Both the position numbers and the translations under genes were made by a program. From CAYJPV01 sp964396055 (GTDB lineage: Bacteria > Acidobacteriota > Vicinamibacteria > Vicinamibacterales > JAKQTR01): a DNA stretch of 55,398 nucleotides. The stretch covers positions 1-55,398 of the forward strand of contig CAYNDV010000012.1 of the NCBI GenBank assembly GCA_964396055.1, written 5' to 3'. Below, piece by piece: positions 25,830 to 35,001 of the stretch (positions within the stretch are counted from its first letter, which is position 1; every line of letters begins with the position of its first letter). Below the pieces are notes generated by a model that was not told where the DNA came from, did not search any database, and saw only the letters and a program-made list of their open reading frames with translations.

Positions 25830-28800
25830 ATGGCGCGCTTCTTCATCAACCGCCCCATCGTGGCGATGGTCATCTCCATCGTCACGGTGCTGCTCGGCGC
25901 GGTGGCCATGACGGGGCTGCCGATCGCCCAGTACCCCGAGGTCGTGCCGCCCATGGTGCAGGTGACGACGACCTTCGTGGGCGCCAGTGCCACCGACGTC
26001 GAAGCCTCGGTCGCCACGCCGGCCGAGCAGAAGATCAACGGCGTCGAGAACTCGATCTACATGAAGTCGACGAACGCCAACGACGGCACGCTGACCCTGA
26101 AGGTCAGCTTCGACGTCGGGTCCAACCTGGACATGGCGAACGTCCTGACGCAGAACAAGCTGTCCGAGGCGATGCCGCAGTTGCCGGCCTCGGTCAAGAC
26201 CTACGGCGTCGCCGTGAAGAAGGCCCTGGCCTTCCCGCTGCTGGTCATCTCGATCAAGTCGCCGAACGGCACCTACGACAACAATTTCCTGTCGAACTAC
26301 ACGACGATCAACATCCAGGACAACCTGGCGCGCATCAAGGGTGTGGGCCAGATCAACCTCTTCGGCGGCAGCGATTACGCCATGCGCGTGTGGCTGCGGC
26401 CGGACCGCATCGCGCGCCTCGGCGTCACCGTCCCGGACATCGTCAACGCCATCTCGCAGCAGAACACCCTGTCGCCGTCCGGCCAGTTCGGCGGCCCTCC
26501 GGCGGTGCCCGGCACGGAGTTCACTTACACGGTCCGCACGCAGGGCCGGTTGCTGAACGAGGAGGAGTTCGGCGAAGTCATCGTGCGCTCGAACCCTGAC
26601 GGGTCGCAGATCCGCCTGAAGGACGTGGCCCGCATCGAGCTTGGCACGCAGCTCTACAACGCCGTCGGCCGCCACGACTCGAAGCCCGCAGCCGTGCTCG
26701 CCGTCTTCCAGATTCCCGGCACCAACGCGCTGCAGGTGGCCAACGACATCAAGGCGGAGCTCGAGCGGCTCAAGGCGCGGTTCCCGCGCGATCTCGAGTA
26801 CAAGATCTCGCTCGACACCACCCTGCCCGTCGAGGAAGGCATCAACGAGATCGTCCACACGCTGTTCGAGGCGGTGGTCCTGGTCATCATCGTCGTCTTC
26901 GTCTTCCTGCAGAACTGGCGGGCGACGCTGATTCCGCTGCTGACCGTGCCCGTGTCCCTGGTCGGCGCGTTCATCTTCTTCCCGATGCTGGGGTTCTCGA
27001 TCAACGTGCTGTCGCTGCTCGGCCTCGTCCTGGCCATCGGCATCGTCGTCGACGATGCGATTGTCGTGGTCGAGGCGGTGATGCACCACATCGAGCACGG
27101 CATGACGCCGAAGGAGGCCACCGTCAAGGCCATGGAAGAGGTGTCCGGGCCCGTCGTGGCCATCGCCCTCATCCTGGCCGCCGTGTTCGTGCCGGTGGGC
27201 TTCATGGGCGGCATCTCCGGGATGCTCTACCAGCAGTTTGCCATCACCATTGCCATCTCGGTGCTGCTGTCGGCGTTCAACGCCCTGACGCTGTCGCCGG
27301 CGTTGTCGGCCCTGCTCCTGAAGGCCCCCACGGGCAAGAAGACCCTGCTGACGCCGTTCTATCGCGGGTTCAACAAGGCCTTCGGGAAAGGCACCAACGC
27401 CTACGTGACGTTTGCCGGTTTCCTGGCGCGCAAGCTGATCGTCAGTGTCGTGCTCATCGGGGGCCTGGTGTTCCTGACGGTGCGCCTGATCGACCGGATC
27501 CCCGGGGGGTTCGTCCCCGAGGAGGACCAGGGCTACATTCTCGTCAACGCCATGCTGCCCGACGCGTCGTCGCTCGAGCGCACCGATGCCGTGATGAGGA
27601 AGATCGAGAAGATCCTGGACGAGAACGAGGGCGTCGAGGGCTTCAACACGATCAGCGGGTTCAGCCTGCTGACCGGCGCCTATTCGTCGAACATGGGCTT
27701 CTTCTTCGTGCAGCTGAAGCCCTGGGAGGAACGCCACACCGAGGCGCTGCACTCCAACGGCATCATCCGCGCGCTCAACGCCGCGTTCGCACGGGAAGTC
27801 CCCGAGGCCGTGTCCGCCGCGTTCGGTCCGCCGGCCATCCCGGGCCTCGGCACCGGCGCCGGCTTCACCATGCAGTTGCAGGACCGCGTCGGGCACACGC
27901 CCGACTGGCTGGCGGCGCAGGCGGACCAGTTCCTGGCCGCGGCGCGCAAGCGGCCGGAAATCGGGCGGGTCAGCACGCTGTACCGCGCGAATGTCCCGCA
28001 GGTGTTCGCGGACATCGATCGCAGCAAGGTGCTGAAGCTGGGCGTGCCGATCGCCGACGTCAATACCACGCTGGGATCGCTGCTGGGCAGCGCCTACGTC
28101 AACGACTTCAACCGGTTCGGACGGGTCTACAAGGTGTACGTCCAGGCCGAGCCCGAGTACCGGCGCGATCCGACCCAGCTCGGCTTGTTCTACGTGCGCA
28201 GCGCCAAGGGTGACATGGTGCCGCTCGACACCGTGGTCTCGACACGAGCGGTCAGCGGCCCGGAATTCACGAACCGGTTCAACCTGTACCGATCGGCCGA
28301 GGTCACCGGCATCCCGGCCGAGGGGTACAGCTCGGCGCAGGCGCTCGAGGCCCTCGAGGCGGTGGCCGCCGAGGTGCTGTCGCCCGACATGGGCTACGAC
28401 TGGGCTGACATGTCGTACCAGGAGCAGCGCGCGCCGTCGCCCGGGCCCACCTTCGCCATCGCTATCCTGCTCGTGTTCCTGGTGCTGGCCGCCCAGTACG
28501 AAAGCTGGTCGCTGCCGTTCAGCGTCCTGCTCGGGACGCCGTTCGCCGCCTTCGGCGCCTACTTCGGCCTCTGGGTGGCGCGGCACAGCTCGACCAGCTA
28601 CGTGAACAATATCTTCGCGCAGATCGGGCTCATCATGCTGATCGGCCTGGCGGCCAAGAACGCCATCCTGATCGTCGAGTTCGCCAAGATGCTCCACGAA
28701 CAGGGCAAGGACGTCTACAGCGCGGCGATCGAGTCGGCCAGGCTGCGGTTCCGGCCGATCCTGATGACGGCCTTCGCGTTCATCCTGGGCGTCGTGCCCC

Positions 28801-29003
28801 TGGTGCGGGCGACCGGCGCCGGCGCCGAGTCGCGGAAGGTCATGGGCATGACGGTGTTCTCCGGCATGCTCATCGCCACCATCCTCGGCGTGCTGCTGGT
28901 GCCGATGCTGTTCGTGCTGGTCGGCAAGCTGACCGGATCGAAGCCCGGGCACGCGGCTCCGCCTGACAGTGGCGGGGCCGCGCACGCGGAAGGAGGCCAC
29001 TGA
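25830..29003 (+). CDS. RND multidrug efflux transporter, HAE1/AcrB family
   Basis: 1057-residue proton-driven inner-membrane pump of standard AcrB length with twelve helices in two halves. The first helix MARFFINRPI, the porter segments, GIVVDDAIVVVEAV with the proton-relay pair D408/D409, and K943 in GLAAKNAILIVEF (matching AcrB D407, D408 and K940) are all intact, so it should be active. The long cytoplasmic C-terminus is Gly/His rich. It is flanked with 2-base gaps by its adaptor and outer-membrane channel genes, forming a complete tripartite operon. A long open frame on the opposite strand is a codon-bias shadow. Confidence 0.96.
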   Translation: MARFFINRPIVAMVISIVTVLLGAVAMTGLPIAQYPEVVPPMVQVTTTFVGASATDVEASVATPAEQKINGVENSIYMKSTNANDGTLTLKVSFDVGSNLDMANVLTQNKLSEAMPQLPASVKTYGVAVKKALAFPLLVISIKSPNGTYDNNFLSNYTTINIQDNLARIKGVGQINLFGGSDYAMRVWLRPDRIARLGVTVPDIVNAISQQNTLSPSGQFGGPPAVPGTEFTYTVRTQGRLLNEEEFGEVIVRSNPDGSQIRLKDVARIELGTQLYNAVGRHDSKPAAVLAVFQIPGTNALQVANDIKAELERLKARFPRDLEYKISLDTTLPVEEGINEIVHTLFEAVVLVIIVVFVFLQNWRATLIPLLTVPVSLVGAFIFFPMLGFSINVLSLLGLVLAIGIVVDDAIVVVEAVMHHIEHGMTPKEATVKAMEEVSGPVVAIALILAAVFVPVGFMGGISGMLYQQFAITIAISVLLSAFNALTLSPALSALLLKAPTGKKTLLTPFYRGFNKAFGKGTNAYVTFAGFLARKLIVSVVLIGGLVFLTVRLIDRIPGGFVPEEDQGYILVNAMLPDASSLERTDAVMRKIEKILDENEGVEGFNTISGFSLLTGAYSSNMGFFFVQLKPWEERHTEALHSNGIIRALNAAFAREVPEAVSAAFGPPAIPGLGTGAGFTMQLQDRVGHTPDWLAAQADQFLAAARKRPEIGRVSTLYRANVPQVFADIDRSKVLKLGVPIADVNTTLGSLLGSAYVNDFNRFGRVYKVYVQAEPEYRRDPTQLGLFYVRSAKGDMVPLDTVVSTRAVSGPEFTNRFNLYRSAEVTGIPAEGYSSAQALEALEAVAAEVLSPDMGYDWADMSYQEQRAPSPGPTFAIAILLVFLVLAAQYESWSLPFSVLLGTPFAAFGAYFGLWVARHSSTSYVNNIFAQIGLIMLIGLAAKNAILIVEFAKMLHEQGKDVYSAAIESARLRFRPILMTAFAFILGVVPLVRATGAGAESRKVMGMTVFSGMLIATILGVLLVPMLFVLVGKLTGSKPGHAAPPDSGGAAHAEGGH

Positions 29004-29005
29004 TC

Positions 29006-30445
29006 ATGACCCGACACACCCTGGCTTCCATCCGGCTCCCCTTGACGATGGTGGTCCTGGCCGCGCTGGCCGCCGGCTGCCGCGTCGGTCCGAACTACGA
29101 ACGTCCCGAACTGGCGCCGCCTCCCCAGTACCGCGGGCAGCCGGCTCCGCCGGCGACGCCGGAATCCATGGCGGACCTGCCGTGGTGGCAGGTCTTCGAC
29201 GACCCCGTGCTCCAGGGCCTGATCCGCGAGGGCCTGGCCAACAACGTCGACCTCAGCATTGCCTCCGCGCGCGTGCTCGAGGCGCGGGCGCTCGCGGGCG
29301 TGGCCAAGTCGTACCTCTATCCCGACATCAGCGTCGGGGCTGGTTTCAGTGGCGAGCAGGTGTCCCGTGTCGGGTCGCCGCCGGTCCCGAAGACCGCGTC
29401 GCCGGACCGGGTGTACGACAACGGCGCCCTGGTCGGGACCCTGTCGTGGGAGATCGACCTCTTCGGGCGCCTGCGCCGCGGGAAGGAGGCGGCCTTCGCG
29501 CAGTACCTCGCCACGGAGGAAGGCCGCAAGGGCCTGCTCGTCACGCTCGTGGGCGACATCGCGTCCACGTACTTCTACCTGCGCGAACTCGACCTCGAAC
29601 TCGAGATCGCGCGGCGCACCGTGAAGATCAACGAAGAAACGGTGGTCTACTACGAACGGCGCCTGCAGGGCGGCGTGTCGAACCGGCTGGAGGTCGATCA
29701 GGCCCGGGCGAACCGGGCCGTGACCGCGGCCGCGATTCCCGACATCGAGCGGCAGATCGCCCTGGCGGAGAATGCGCTCAGCATCCTGCTCGGCAAGCCG
29801 CCGGCGGCCGTCCCGCGCGGGCGCGCGCTGACCGAGCGCGACGTACCGCCGGGCGTCCCGTCAGGCCTGCCCGCGCAACTGCTCGAACGCCGGCCCGATG
29901 TGCGCCAGGCCGAGCAGCTGCTGGTGGCCGCCAACGCCAACATCGGCGCGGCCAAGGCGCTCTTTTTCCCGACGATCACCCTGACGGGGTCGGCGGGCTC
30001 CGTCAGCAAGTCGATGAACGACTTCCTGTCGGGCGACTCGCTGGTGTGGTCCCTGGGGGCCGGCCTGCTCCAGCCGCTCTTCAACGGCGGCCGCATCAAG
30101 CAGAACTATGAGGCCGCCAAGGCCCGGTACGAACAGGCCATGGGCCAGTACCGGAAGTCCGCGCTCAACGCGTACCGTGAGGTGGCCGATTCGCTGGTGA
30201 CCATCGAGAAGTCCGGCCAGGTGCGCGTCGAACTGGAGGTGGGCGTCGAGGCGCTCCGGGACGCCGTCCAGCTCGCGCGGGCCCGCTATGACACGGGCCT
30301 CTCGAGCTATCTCGAGGTGCTGCTCGCCGACCAGCAGCTGTTCTCGCAGGAGCGGGCCCTCGCGCGCGCCCGCGGCGCGCAGTTGCGGTCCTACGCGCAG
30401 CTCTATCGGGCCCTTGGCGGCGGCTGGCAGCCGGAGCCGAAGTAA
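29006..30445 (+). CDS. RND outer-membrane channel lipoprotein (OprM/NodT family)
   Basis: 479 residues with a lipobox (LAAGC, Cys25) followed by the family start RVGPNYERPELAPP. Two OEP repeats follow, each with long helical hairpins (LEARALAGVAKSYLYPDISV; LEVLLADQQLFSQERALARA), typical of the trimeric TolC-like tunnel. GGAGG precedes the ATG, which lies 2 bases after the pump stop. It completes the efflux complex and provides the exit duct. Length and motifs are ordinary for OprM/NodT proteins. Confidence 0.95.
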   Translation: MTRHTLASIRLPLTMVVLAALAAGCRVGPNYERPELAPPPQYRGQPAPPATPESMADLPWWQVFDDPVLQGLIREGLANNVDLSIASARVLEARALAGVAKSYLYPDISVGAGFSGEQVSRVGSPPVPKTASPDRVYDNGALVGTLSWEIDLFGRLRRGKEAAFAQYLATEEGRKGLLVTLVGDIASTYFYLRELDLELEIARRTVKINEETVVYYERRLQGGVSNRLEVDQARANRAVTAAAIPDIERQIALAENALSILLGKPPAAVPRGRALTERDVPPGVPSGLPAQLLERRPDVRQAEQLLVAANANIGAAKALFFPTITLTGSAGSVSKSMNDFLSGDSLVWSLGAGLLQPLFNGGRIKQNYEAAKARYEQAMGQYRKSALNAYREVADSLVTIEKSGQVRVELEVGVEALRDAVQLARARYDTGLSSYLEVLLADQQLFSQERALARARGAQLRSYAQLYRALGGGWQPEPK

Positions 30446-30509
30446 CTCCCGGACCCGGGTTGGTGTCCTCCGGAGGCCCGGACGGGACATCAACCCGGCC
30501 CGTGTACCC

Positions 30510-31166
30510 ATGCGCAGCACCCGGTTCGCCAGGTTCGGCGTCGTCCTTGCCCTCCAGTTCGGCCTGCTCGTGTGGCTGGTGGCGTTCCAGGGGGGAGGGC
30601 CGGGTCGTGATCTGCTCGACGTGACGAGCCTCGTCATCCCGTTGTTTGCCATCGCTGTCGCGACCGATGGCAAGCGCGAGCGGCGCATCGCCCTGGCTCT
30701 GGCGGCGGCTGCCGTGCTCTTCAGCGGCGGCGCCCTCGGCGGCCTCCGGCCGGGTAACGTCAATGCGGGCCCCCTGCTGGCGGCGGCGTTCTCCGGCTAC
30801 GTGACGTGGGTCCTGCTGGCCGGAATCGTTCGCAGCCGGGAGGTGACGAAGGACGTGCTCGCCGGCGCCCTGGCCGGCTACATCATGGCGGGCCTGGCGT
30901 TTGCCGTCCTGTTCGGCGTCATCGAGTTCCACCGGCCGGGCGCCTTCGCGATCACGCCCTCCGCCCCGATCGGGTTTCCGGATCTCGTGTACTTCAGTTT
31001 CGTTACGCTCCTGACCATCGGCTACGGCGATGTCGCGGCCGTCGCGCCCGTGGCGAGGGCCGTGGTGCTCGTCGAGGGGTTGTTCGGCGTGGTCTTCACG
31101 ACGGTGGTGATGGCGGCCCTGATGGCGGGCTACCTGCGCCATCGCGAGAGAGGTGATTCGCCGTGA
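30510..31166 (+). CDS. Potassium-channel-like membrane protein (Ion_trans_2)
   Basis: 218 residues. About six hydrophobic helices; the last two bracket a pore loop with the selectivity filter TIGYGD (T169-D174), the hallmark of K+ channels (PF07885). Four extra helices precede the pore module and carry no obvious voltage-sensor arginine ladder. No regulatory RCK domain is present. The start at 30510 has no strong ribosome site; the open frame further upstream overlaps the channel-lipoprotein gene and is not protein-like. Its TGA overlaps the GTG start of the next gene, so the two are coupled. Confidence 0.85.
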   Translation: MRSTRFARFGVVLALQFGLLVWLVAFQGGGPGRDLLDVTSLVIPLFAIAVATDGKRERRIALALAAAAVLFSGGALGGLRPGNVNAGPLLAAAFSGYVTWVLLAGIVRSREVTKDVLAGALAGYIMAGLAFAVLFGVIEFHRPGAFAITPSAPIGFPDLVYFSFVTLLTIGYGDVAAVAPVARAVVLVEGLFGVVFTTVVMAALMAGYLRHRERGDSP

Positions 31167-33175
31167 GCACGGATGCGGCGCCGCTGCCCGACGGTGTCGA
31201 CGGGGCCTTCGGGGCCTTCGTATCGGCAGGCACGGCGGCGGACCGGACGACGGCCTTCGTCGACCTCATTCAGACCATCCGCCCCGCCTCCGACGGTTCG
31301 TGGAAGGGCGGTGCACTGACGGCGCTGCTCGAGGCCGTGGAGCGATCGTCCGATGCGCGCCGGCGCTTCGGCGAGGCGCTCGCCGCGCTGCTCGCCACGA
31401 CTGACGCCACGGACCTCGTCGCGTGCGCCGGCATTCCAGGCACCCGCGGCTTCTTCACCGAACTGAGCGACCGGCTGGCCAACCACCTGCTGCCGGCGCC
31501 ATCCGACGAACGGGACCTGCGGGAACTCGTCCACCGTCTGTACCGCACCAGGGCCGCCGTCGACCAGTTTGGCACACTCCCGCTCGATGTGTTCCACCGT
31601 CTCGCGCAGGCGTTTGCCGGGGCGCCTCCAGCCGGAGCGTGGGACGGCACGCGGGCCGCGTTCACCGACGGGTTCCGCCTGCTGCTGGCCCGTGTCGAGA
31701 GCGAAGGGCTGACACCGAAGGTCCGGGCCCGGGGGACCCCGGGACCGGTTGCGGCCTCGCCGTTCTACCGCATCCGTACGGCCGGCGAGGCGTTGCTGGA
31801 GGCGATGCGCCTCGACGGGGACCGCGCGGCTGCCGCGGCGCGCTTCCGCAAGGTGGCGGGCGAGTGCCGCAAAGAGGCGCGCGTGGTCGAGCAGCACCTG
31901 GACGCCGCGGGCGTCAGCGTCGACATCGTCTTCTCGCTCGAGGTGATCGACCGGTGCCTGACACGGATGGCGCTCATGGTCGACGTGGCCGGGCACGCAC
32001 CGGGACCGAAGCGGTCGCGGGCCATCCACCGGCTGCTGCACCGGCTGTTCCTCTACGCCCACCGCGATCGCAGCATCAGGAACCTGATCGGCTGGAACCT
32101 CCACCTGCTCAACCGCAAGATCGTCGATCGAGCTGGCGAGACCGGCGAGCACTACATCGCGCGCAGCCGGCGCGAGTACCGGCACATCTGGGCGGCGGCG
32201 GCCGGCGGCGGGCTGCTGACGGTGGGGACGGCGGTCGCGAAGACCGTCATCCATGGCTGGCACCTGCCGGCGCTGCCCGAGGGGCTCCTGTACGGCCTCA
32301 ACTACGCCGTGAGCTTCCTGGCCCTCCAGCATCTCGGGCTGATCCTCGCGACGAAGCAGCCGGCGATGACGGCGGCCCGGCTCGCCCGCATCATCCGGGA
32401 GAGCGACGGGGAAGACCGTGAGGACCGGATTGCCGAGACCGCGGCCCAGTTGGTCAGTTCGCAACTTGCGGCTGCCACCGCCAACGTGGCGATGGTGGCC
32501 GTGGGCGCCGCGGCCTTCAGTTGGGCGTTCGCCGCGGCCGCCGGCCGGTCGTTCGTGCCGGAGAGCGAGGCGGTGGCGACCCTGCGGGTGATGAGCCCGG
32601 TCAACTCCTTCACGGTCTGGTACGCCGCGCTGACGGGGGTCGTGCTCTGGCTCGCGAGCGTGGCTGGCGGGTGGTTCGATAACTGGGTGGTGTACCACCG
32701 GCTGGCCGACGGGATTGCGCAGCGTCCCGCACGGACCCCTTGGGGGACGGCCCTGCGCACCCGCTGCGCGTCCGGACTGGCCCGCCACGCGTCCGGGTGG
32801 GGCACGAACGTGTCGCTGGGGTTCATGCTGGGCATGATGCCCGAATTGGGGCGTTTCTCGGGGCTCCCGGCGGACGTCCGCCACGTCACGCTGAATACGG
32901 GCATCGTGTCGCTGGCGGCCGCCGGCGTGGACGTCTGGGGCGGGCAGGGCCTGCCCTGGCTGCTGCTGGCGCTGGCCGGGATCGCCGTGATGTTCGTCCT
33001 GAACCTGTCGATCAGCTTCGGGTTCTCGCTCGTCAGCGCCGCCAGGGCCTACGAACTGCCGGCCGGAGAACTGGGAGGGATTCTGCGCGGCATCGGCCGC
33101 CGGCTCCTGCGATCACCCCTCACCTTCGTGCGCCCGCCGCACGGGGACCCGGCGGGTCCGGCCGGCGTCCAATAG
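31163..33175 (+). CDS. Gcr-family ('site-specific recombinase', PF10136) integral membrane protein
   Basis: 670 residues from a GTG that overlaps the K+ channel stop (GTGA). The N-terminal half is soluble and helical, with Arg-rich segments (LVHRLYRTRAAVDQFG; HRLLHRLFLYAHRDRSIRNLIGWN). The C-terminal half has about six hydrophobic helices, e.g. LLYGLNYAVSFLALQHLGLI and WLLLALAGIAVMFVLNLSIS, plus the family stretch SLGFMLGMMPELG. This matches proteins annotated 'site-specific recombinase' after Neisseria Gcr, but no tyrosine or serine recombinase catalytic motif is visible. A membrane-associated role, perhaps linked to the channel, is more consistent with the sequence. Function is unknown. Confidence 0.83.
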   Translation: MSTDAAPLPDGVDGAFGAFVSAGTAADRTTAFVDLIQTIRPASDGSWKGGALTALLEAVERSSDARRRFGEALAALLATTDATDLVACAGIPGTRGFFTELSDRLANHLLPAPSDERDLRELVHRLYRTRAAVDQFGTLPLDVFHRLAQAFAGAPPAGAWDGTRAAFTDGFRLLLARVESEGLTPKVRARGTPGPVAASPFYRIRTAGEALLEAMRLDGDRAAAAARFRKVAGECRKEARVVEQHLDAAGVSVDIVFSLEVIDRCLTRMALMVDVAGHAPGPKRSRAIHRLLHRLFLYAHRDRSIRNLIGWNLHLLNRKIVDRAGETGEHYIARSRREYRHIWAAAAGGGLLTVGTAVAKTVIHGWHLPALPEGLLYGLNYAVSFLALQHLGLILATKQPAMTAARLARIIRESDGEDREDRIAETAAQLVSSQLAAATANVAMVAVGAAAFSWAFAAAAGRSFVPESEAVATLRVMSPVNSFTVWYAALTGVVLWLASVAGGWFDNWVVYHRLADGIAQRPARTPWGTALRTRCASGLARHASGWGTNVSLGFMLGMMPELGRFSGLPADVRHVTLNTGIVSLAAAGVDVWGGQGLPWLLLALAGIAVMFVLNLSISFGFSLVSAARAYELPAGELGGILRGIGRRLLRSPLTFVRPPHGDPAGPAGVQ

Positions 33176-33177
33176 AA

Positions 33178-33196
33178 GGCCCGGCGTGACCGGGCC
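33178..33196 (+). terminator. Short GC hairpin after the Gcr-family gene
   Basis: GGCCCGG-CGTGA-CCGGGCC, a perfect 7-bp stem starting 3 bases after the stop codon. No T tract follows, so terminator activity is uncertain. Confidence 0.4.
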
Positions 33197-33281
33197 CGAA
33201 CCGTGGCGGGTCCCATCTGCGCCCGCCGCGTCGGCCTGCCCCCGGAATCAGTGCTGTGACGCTCGAAGGACCAGTAACGTG

Positions 33282-34016
33282 ATGCGACAAGTGCTTGCCG
33301 GCGCATGCGCCCTGCTGCTGCTCTCCGCCCCCGCGGGAGCCCAGGACCCGCCGCCTCCCGTGTGGAGCGGGGCCGTCGGCGCCGGCCTGGCGTTCACCAG
33401 CGGCAATACCGACACGTCGAACGTCAACCTCTCGTTCAAGGTGGTCAGGGATCCGAAGACCCGGACGCTGTTCGCCGCCGAGGGCCTGTACCTGCGCGGG
33501 TCCAGAGACGGTGAGCTCAGCGCCGACAACGCGTTGTTCGCCACCCGGCTGGAACGCAAGCTGGGCGCGGCGGGGAAGGGCTATGTGTTCGGCAAGCTCC
33601 AGTACGTGCGCGATACGTTCAAGGCCATGGATGCGTACTGGGCGCCGACCGCGGGCTTCGGCTACACGTTCTACGACGGGCCGAAGGGCAGCTTCTCGGC
33701 CGATGCGAGCGTCGGGGCGGCCTTCGAGAAGAACCCCGGCCTCGACTGGAGGACCAACGCGGTCATCGCCTTCGGCCAGAAGCTGGTGCGCACGTTGTCG
33801 AAGAACGCGTCGTTCACCCAGTCGGTGGCTGGCAACGTCGTGGCCGATGACTGGGCCGACGGACTCTATGCGTTCACCGTCGGCGTGGCGGCGTCGATGA
33901 CCACGCGGACCCAGCTGAAACTCGAGGTGGTGGATACGTTCAAGAACCGGCCGTCCGCGCCAGGGGTGAAGAAGAACGACGTCTCGACGGTCGTCGCCGT
34001 CGTCTACAAGTTCTGA
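33282..34016 (+). CDS. DUF481 family outer-membrane protein (YdiY-like)
   Basis: 244 residues. The ATG at 33282 (or the GTG just before it at 33279) follows GAAGGA and begins a signal peptide (VLAGACALLLLSAPAGAQ). The mature protein is a classic DUF481 barrel: WSGAVGAGLAFTSGNTDTSN, conserved in this family, then alternating strands ending in VVAVVYKF. Unlike the DUF481 protein at 5767 it has no N-terminal SH3-like part. Function of the family is unknown; some members respond to osmotic or acid stress. A hairpin at 33178 separates it from the Gcr-family gene. Confidence 0.88.
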   Translation: MRQVLAGACALLLLSAPAGAQDPPPPVWSGAVGAGLAFTSGNTDTSNVNLSFKVVRDPKTRTLFAAEGLYLRGSRDGELSADNALFATRLERKLGAAGKGYVFGKLQYVRDTFKAMDAYWAPTAGFGYTFYDGPKGSFSADASVGAAFEKNPGLDWRTNAVIAFGQKLVRTLSKNASFTQSVAGNVVADDWADGLYAFTVGVAASMTTRTQLKLEVVDTFKNRPSAPGVKKNDVSTVVAVVYKF

Positions 34017-34058
34017 GGCTGGAATTCCTGACAGGTGTGCCGGGAGCGCCTGCAGGCT

Positions 34059-34064
34059 CATAAT
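34059..34064 (+). promoter_or_regulatory. Possible -10 element (CATAAT)
   Basis: CATAAT lies 40 bases before the ATG at 34105. Between them is a small hairpin, CGCCC-GCGA-GGGCG, that would lie in the 5' leader. No -35 at proper spacing. Confidence 0.3.
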
Positions 34065-34104
34065 GGCTGCGCCCGCGAGGGCGGGATTTCTGATGGAGGG
34101 ACCC

Positions 34105-34923
34105 ATGTTGAAGCGACACCGGATGGCTGGCGGTGTGGCAGCGATCACGATTGGGCTGACGTGCGGGAGCTGGGCGGTGCAGGCCCAGGCCCCGGCGCGC
34201 GTGCCGGACGCTGAGGTGAAGGTGCTGGTGGAGCAGGTCGAGCGGGGGATCAACCGCTTCGTGGACGGCATGAATCCCCAGATGCGCACCGCCGTGCTCA
34301 AGAGCGAGACGAGCGAGATTCGGGTCAAGGAGGTGCTCGACGATCTCAAGACGGCTGCCAAAGCCGCACGCGAGGCCTACGCCGGACCCGGCGGTGGTGC
34401 ATCCCAGGTGACGGCGTTCCTGGCCATGGCGAAGAAGTTCGATGCCGGGCTCGCGCTTCGCCCGGGGATGTCTGGCGCGGATGCCAGGTGGAGCGACCTC
34501 GTACCGACGCTCGGAAAACTCGCCGAGGCGTACCGTGTCGATTGGGCTGGCGACCCGGCCAGCTGGACCGGCAGGCGCACGTCCGATGCCGAGTTGAAGA
34601 ACTCCGGCGCCGCCCTGAAGAAGACGAGCGAGGAGTTCGCCAAGAAGTTCAACGACGCCGTGAAGAAGGACAAGGCCCTCGACAAGGCGGCGAAGCAGAA
34701 CATCGCCGGCCAGCTCGCGGCATTCACCGCCGCGACCAAGGGCGTCGAGGAGCTCCTGAAGTCGGGGTCGGACGCGTCGATGGCGACCACCCGCGCGCTG
34801 AAGGCCGCCGCCGATCTGGAGACGTTGATGAACAACTTCTCCGGGAAGGCTGCCGTCTCGCCGGCGTGGGCGGCGGTCAACGCGACACTGAACAATGTCG
34901 CCAGGGCGTACGGGCTGCAGTAG
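34105..34923 (+). CDS. Hypothetical exported helical protein
   Basis: 272 residues. I start at the ATG at 34105, which has GGAGGG just upstream and leads straight into a signal peptide (VAAITIGLTCGSWAVQAQ); an ATG at 34063 lacks a ribosome site. The mature protein is almost entirely helical, with Lys/Ala/Glu-rich amphipathic segments (VKVLVEQVERGINRFVDGM; KKTSEEFAKKFNDAVKKDKA) and likely coiled coils. I recognise no family. It ends in a convergent terminator shared with the patatin gene. Confidence 0.75.
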   Translation: MLKRHRMAGGVAAITIGLTCGSWAVQAQAPARVPDAEVKVLVEQVERGINRFVDGMNPQMRTAVLKSETSEIRVKEVLDDLKTAAKAAREAYAGPGGGASQVTAFLAMAKKFDAGLALRPGMSGADARWSDLVPTLGKLAEAYRVDWAGDPASWTGRRTSDAELKNSGAALKKTSEEFAKKFNDAVKKDKALDKAAKQNIAGQLAAFTAATKGVEELLKSGSDASMATTRALKAAADLETLMNNFSGKAAVSPAWAAVNATLNNVARAYGLQ

Positions 34924-34937
34924 AGCCCCACGATGAG

Positions 34938-34970
34938 ACGAGCCGGCACCCGTCAGGGATGCCGGCTCGT
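34938..34970. terminator. Bidirectional terminator between convergent genes
   Basis: An 11-bp perfect stem (34938-34948 with 34960-34970), extended inside by CCC/GGG around GTCA, lies between the stops at 34923 (+) and 35002 (-). A T-rich stretch (GTCCTGTTGTTGG) follows on the + strand. Confidence 0.65.
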
Positions 34971-35001
34971 GTCCTGTTGTTGGCTGGCGACGCCAGGCCG
35001 A

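Noticed and set aside
25191..29000. A 1,269-residue open frame on the minus strand opposite the RND pump gene
   Set aside because: Its translation is rich in His, Arg, Asp and Val with no domain, and it mirrors the third-position GC bias of the pump gene. The pump on the other strand is a full AcrB homologue.
31163..33175. Evidence for a mobile element from the name 'site-specific recombinase'
   Set aside because: The protein is a Gcr-family membrane protein; no recombinase active-site motif, terminal repeats, integrase or attachment site was seen nearby.
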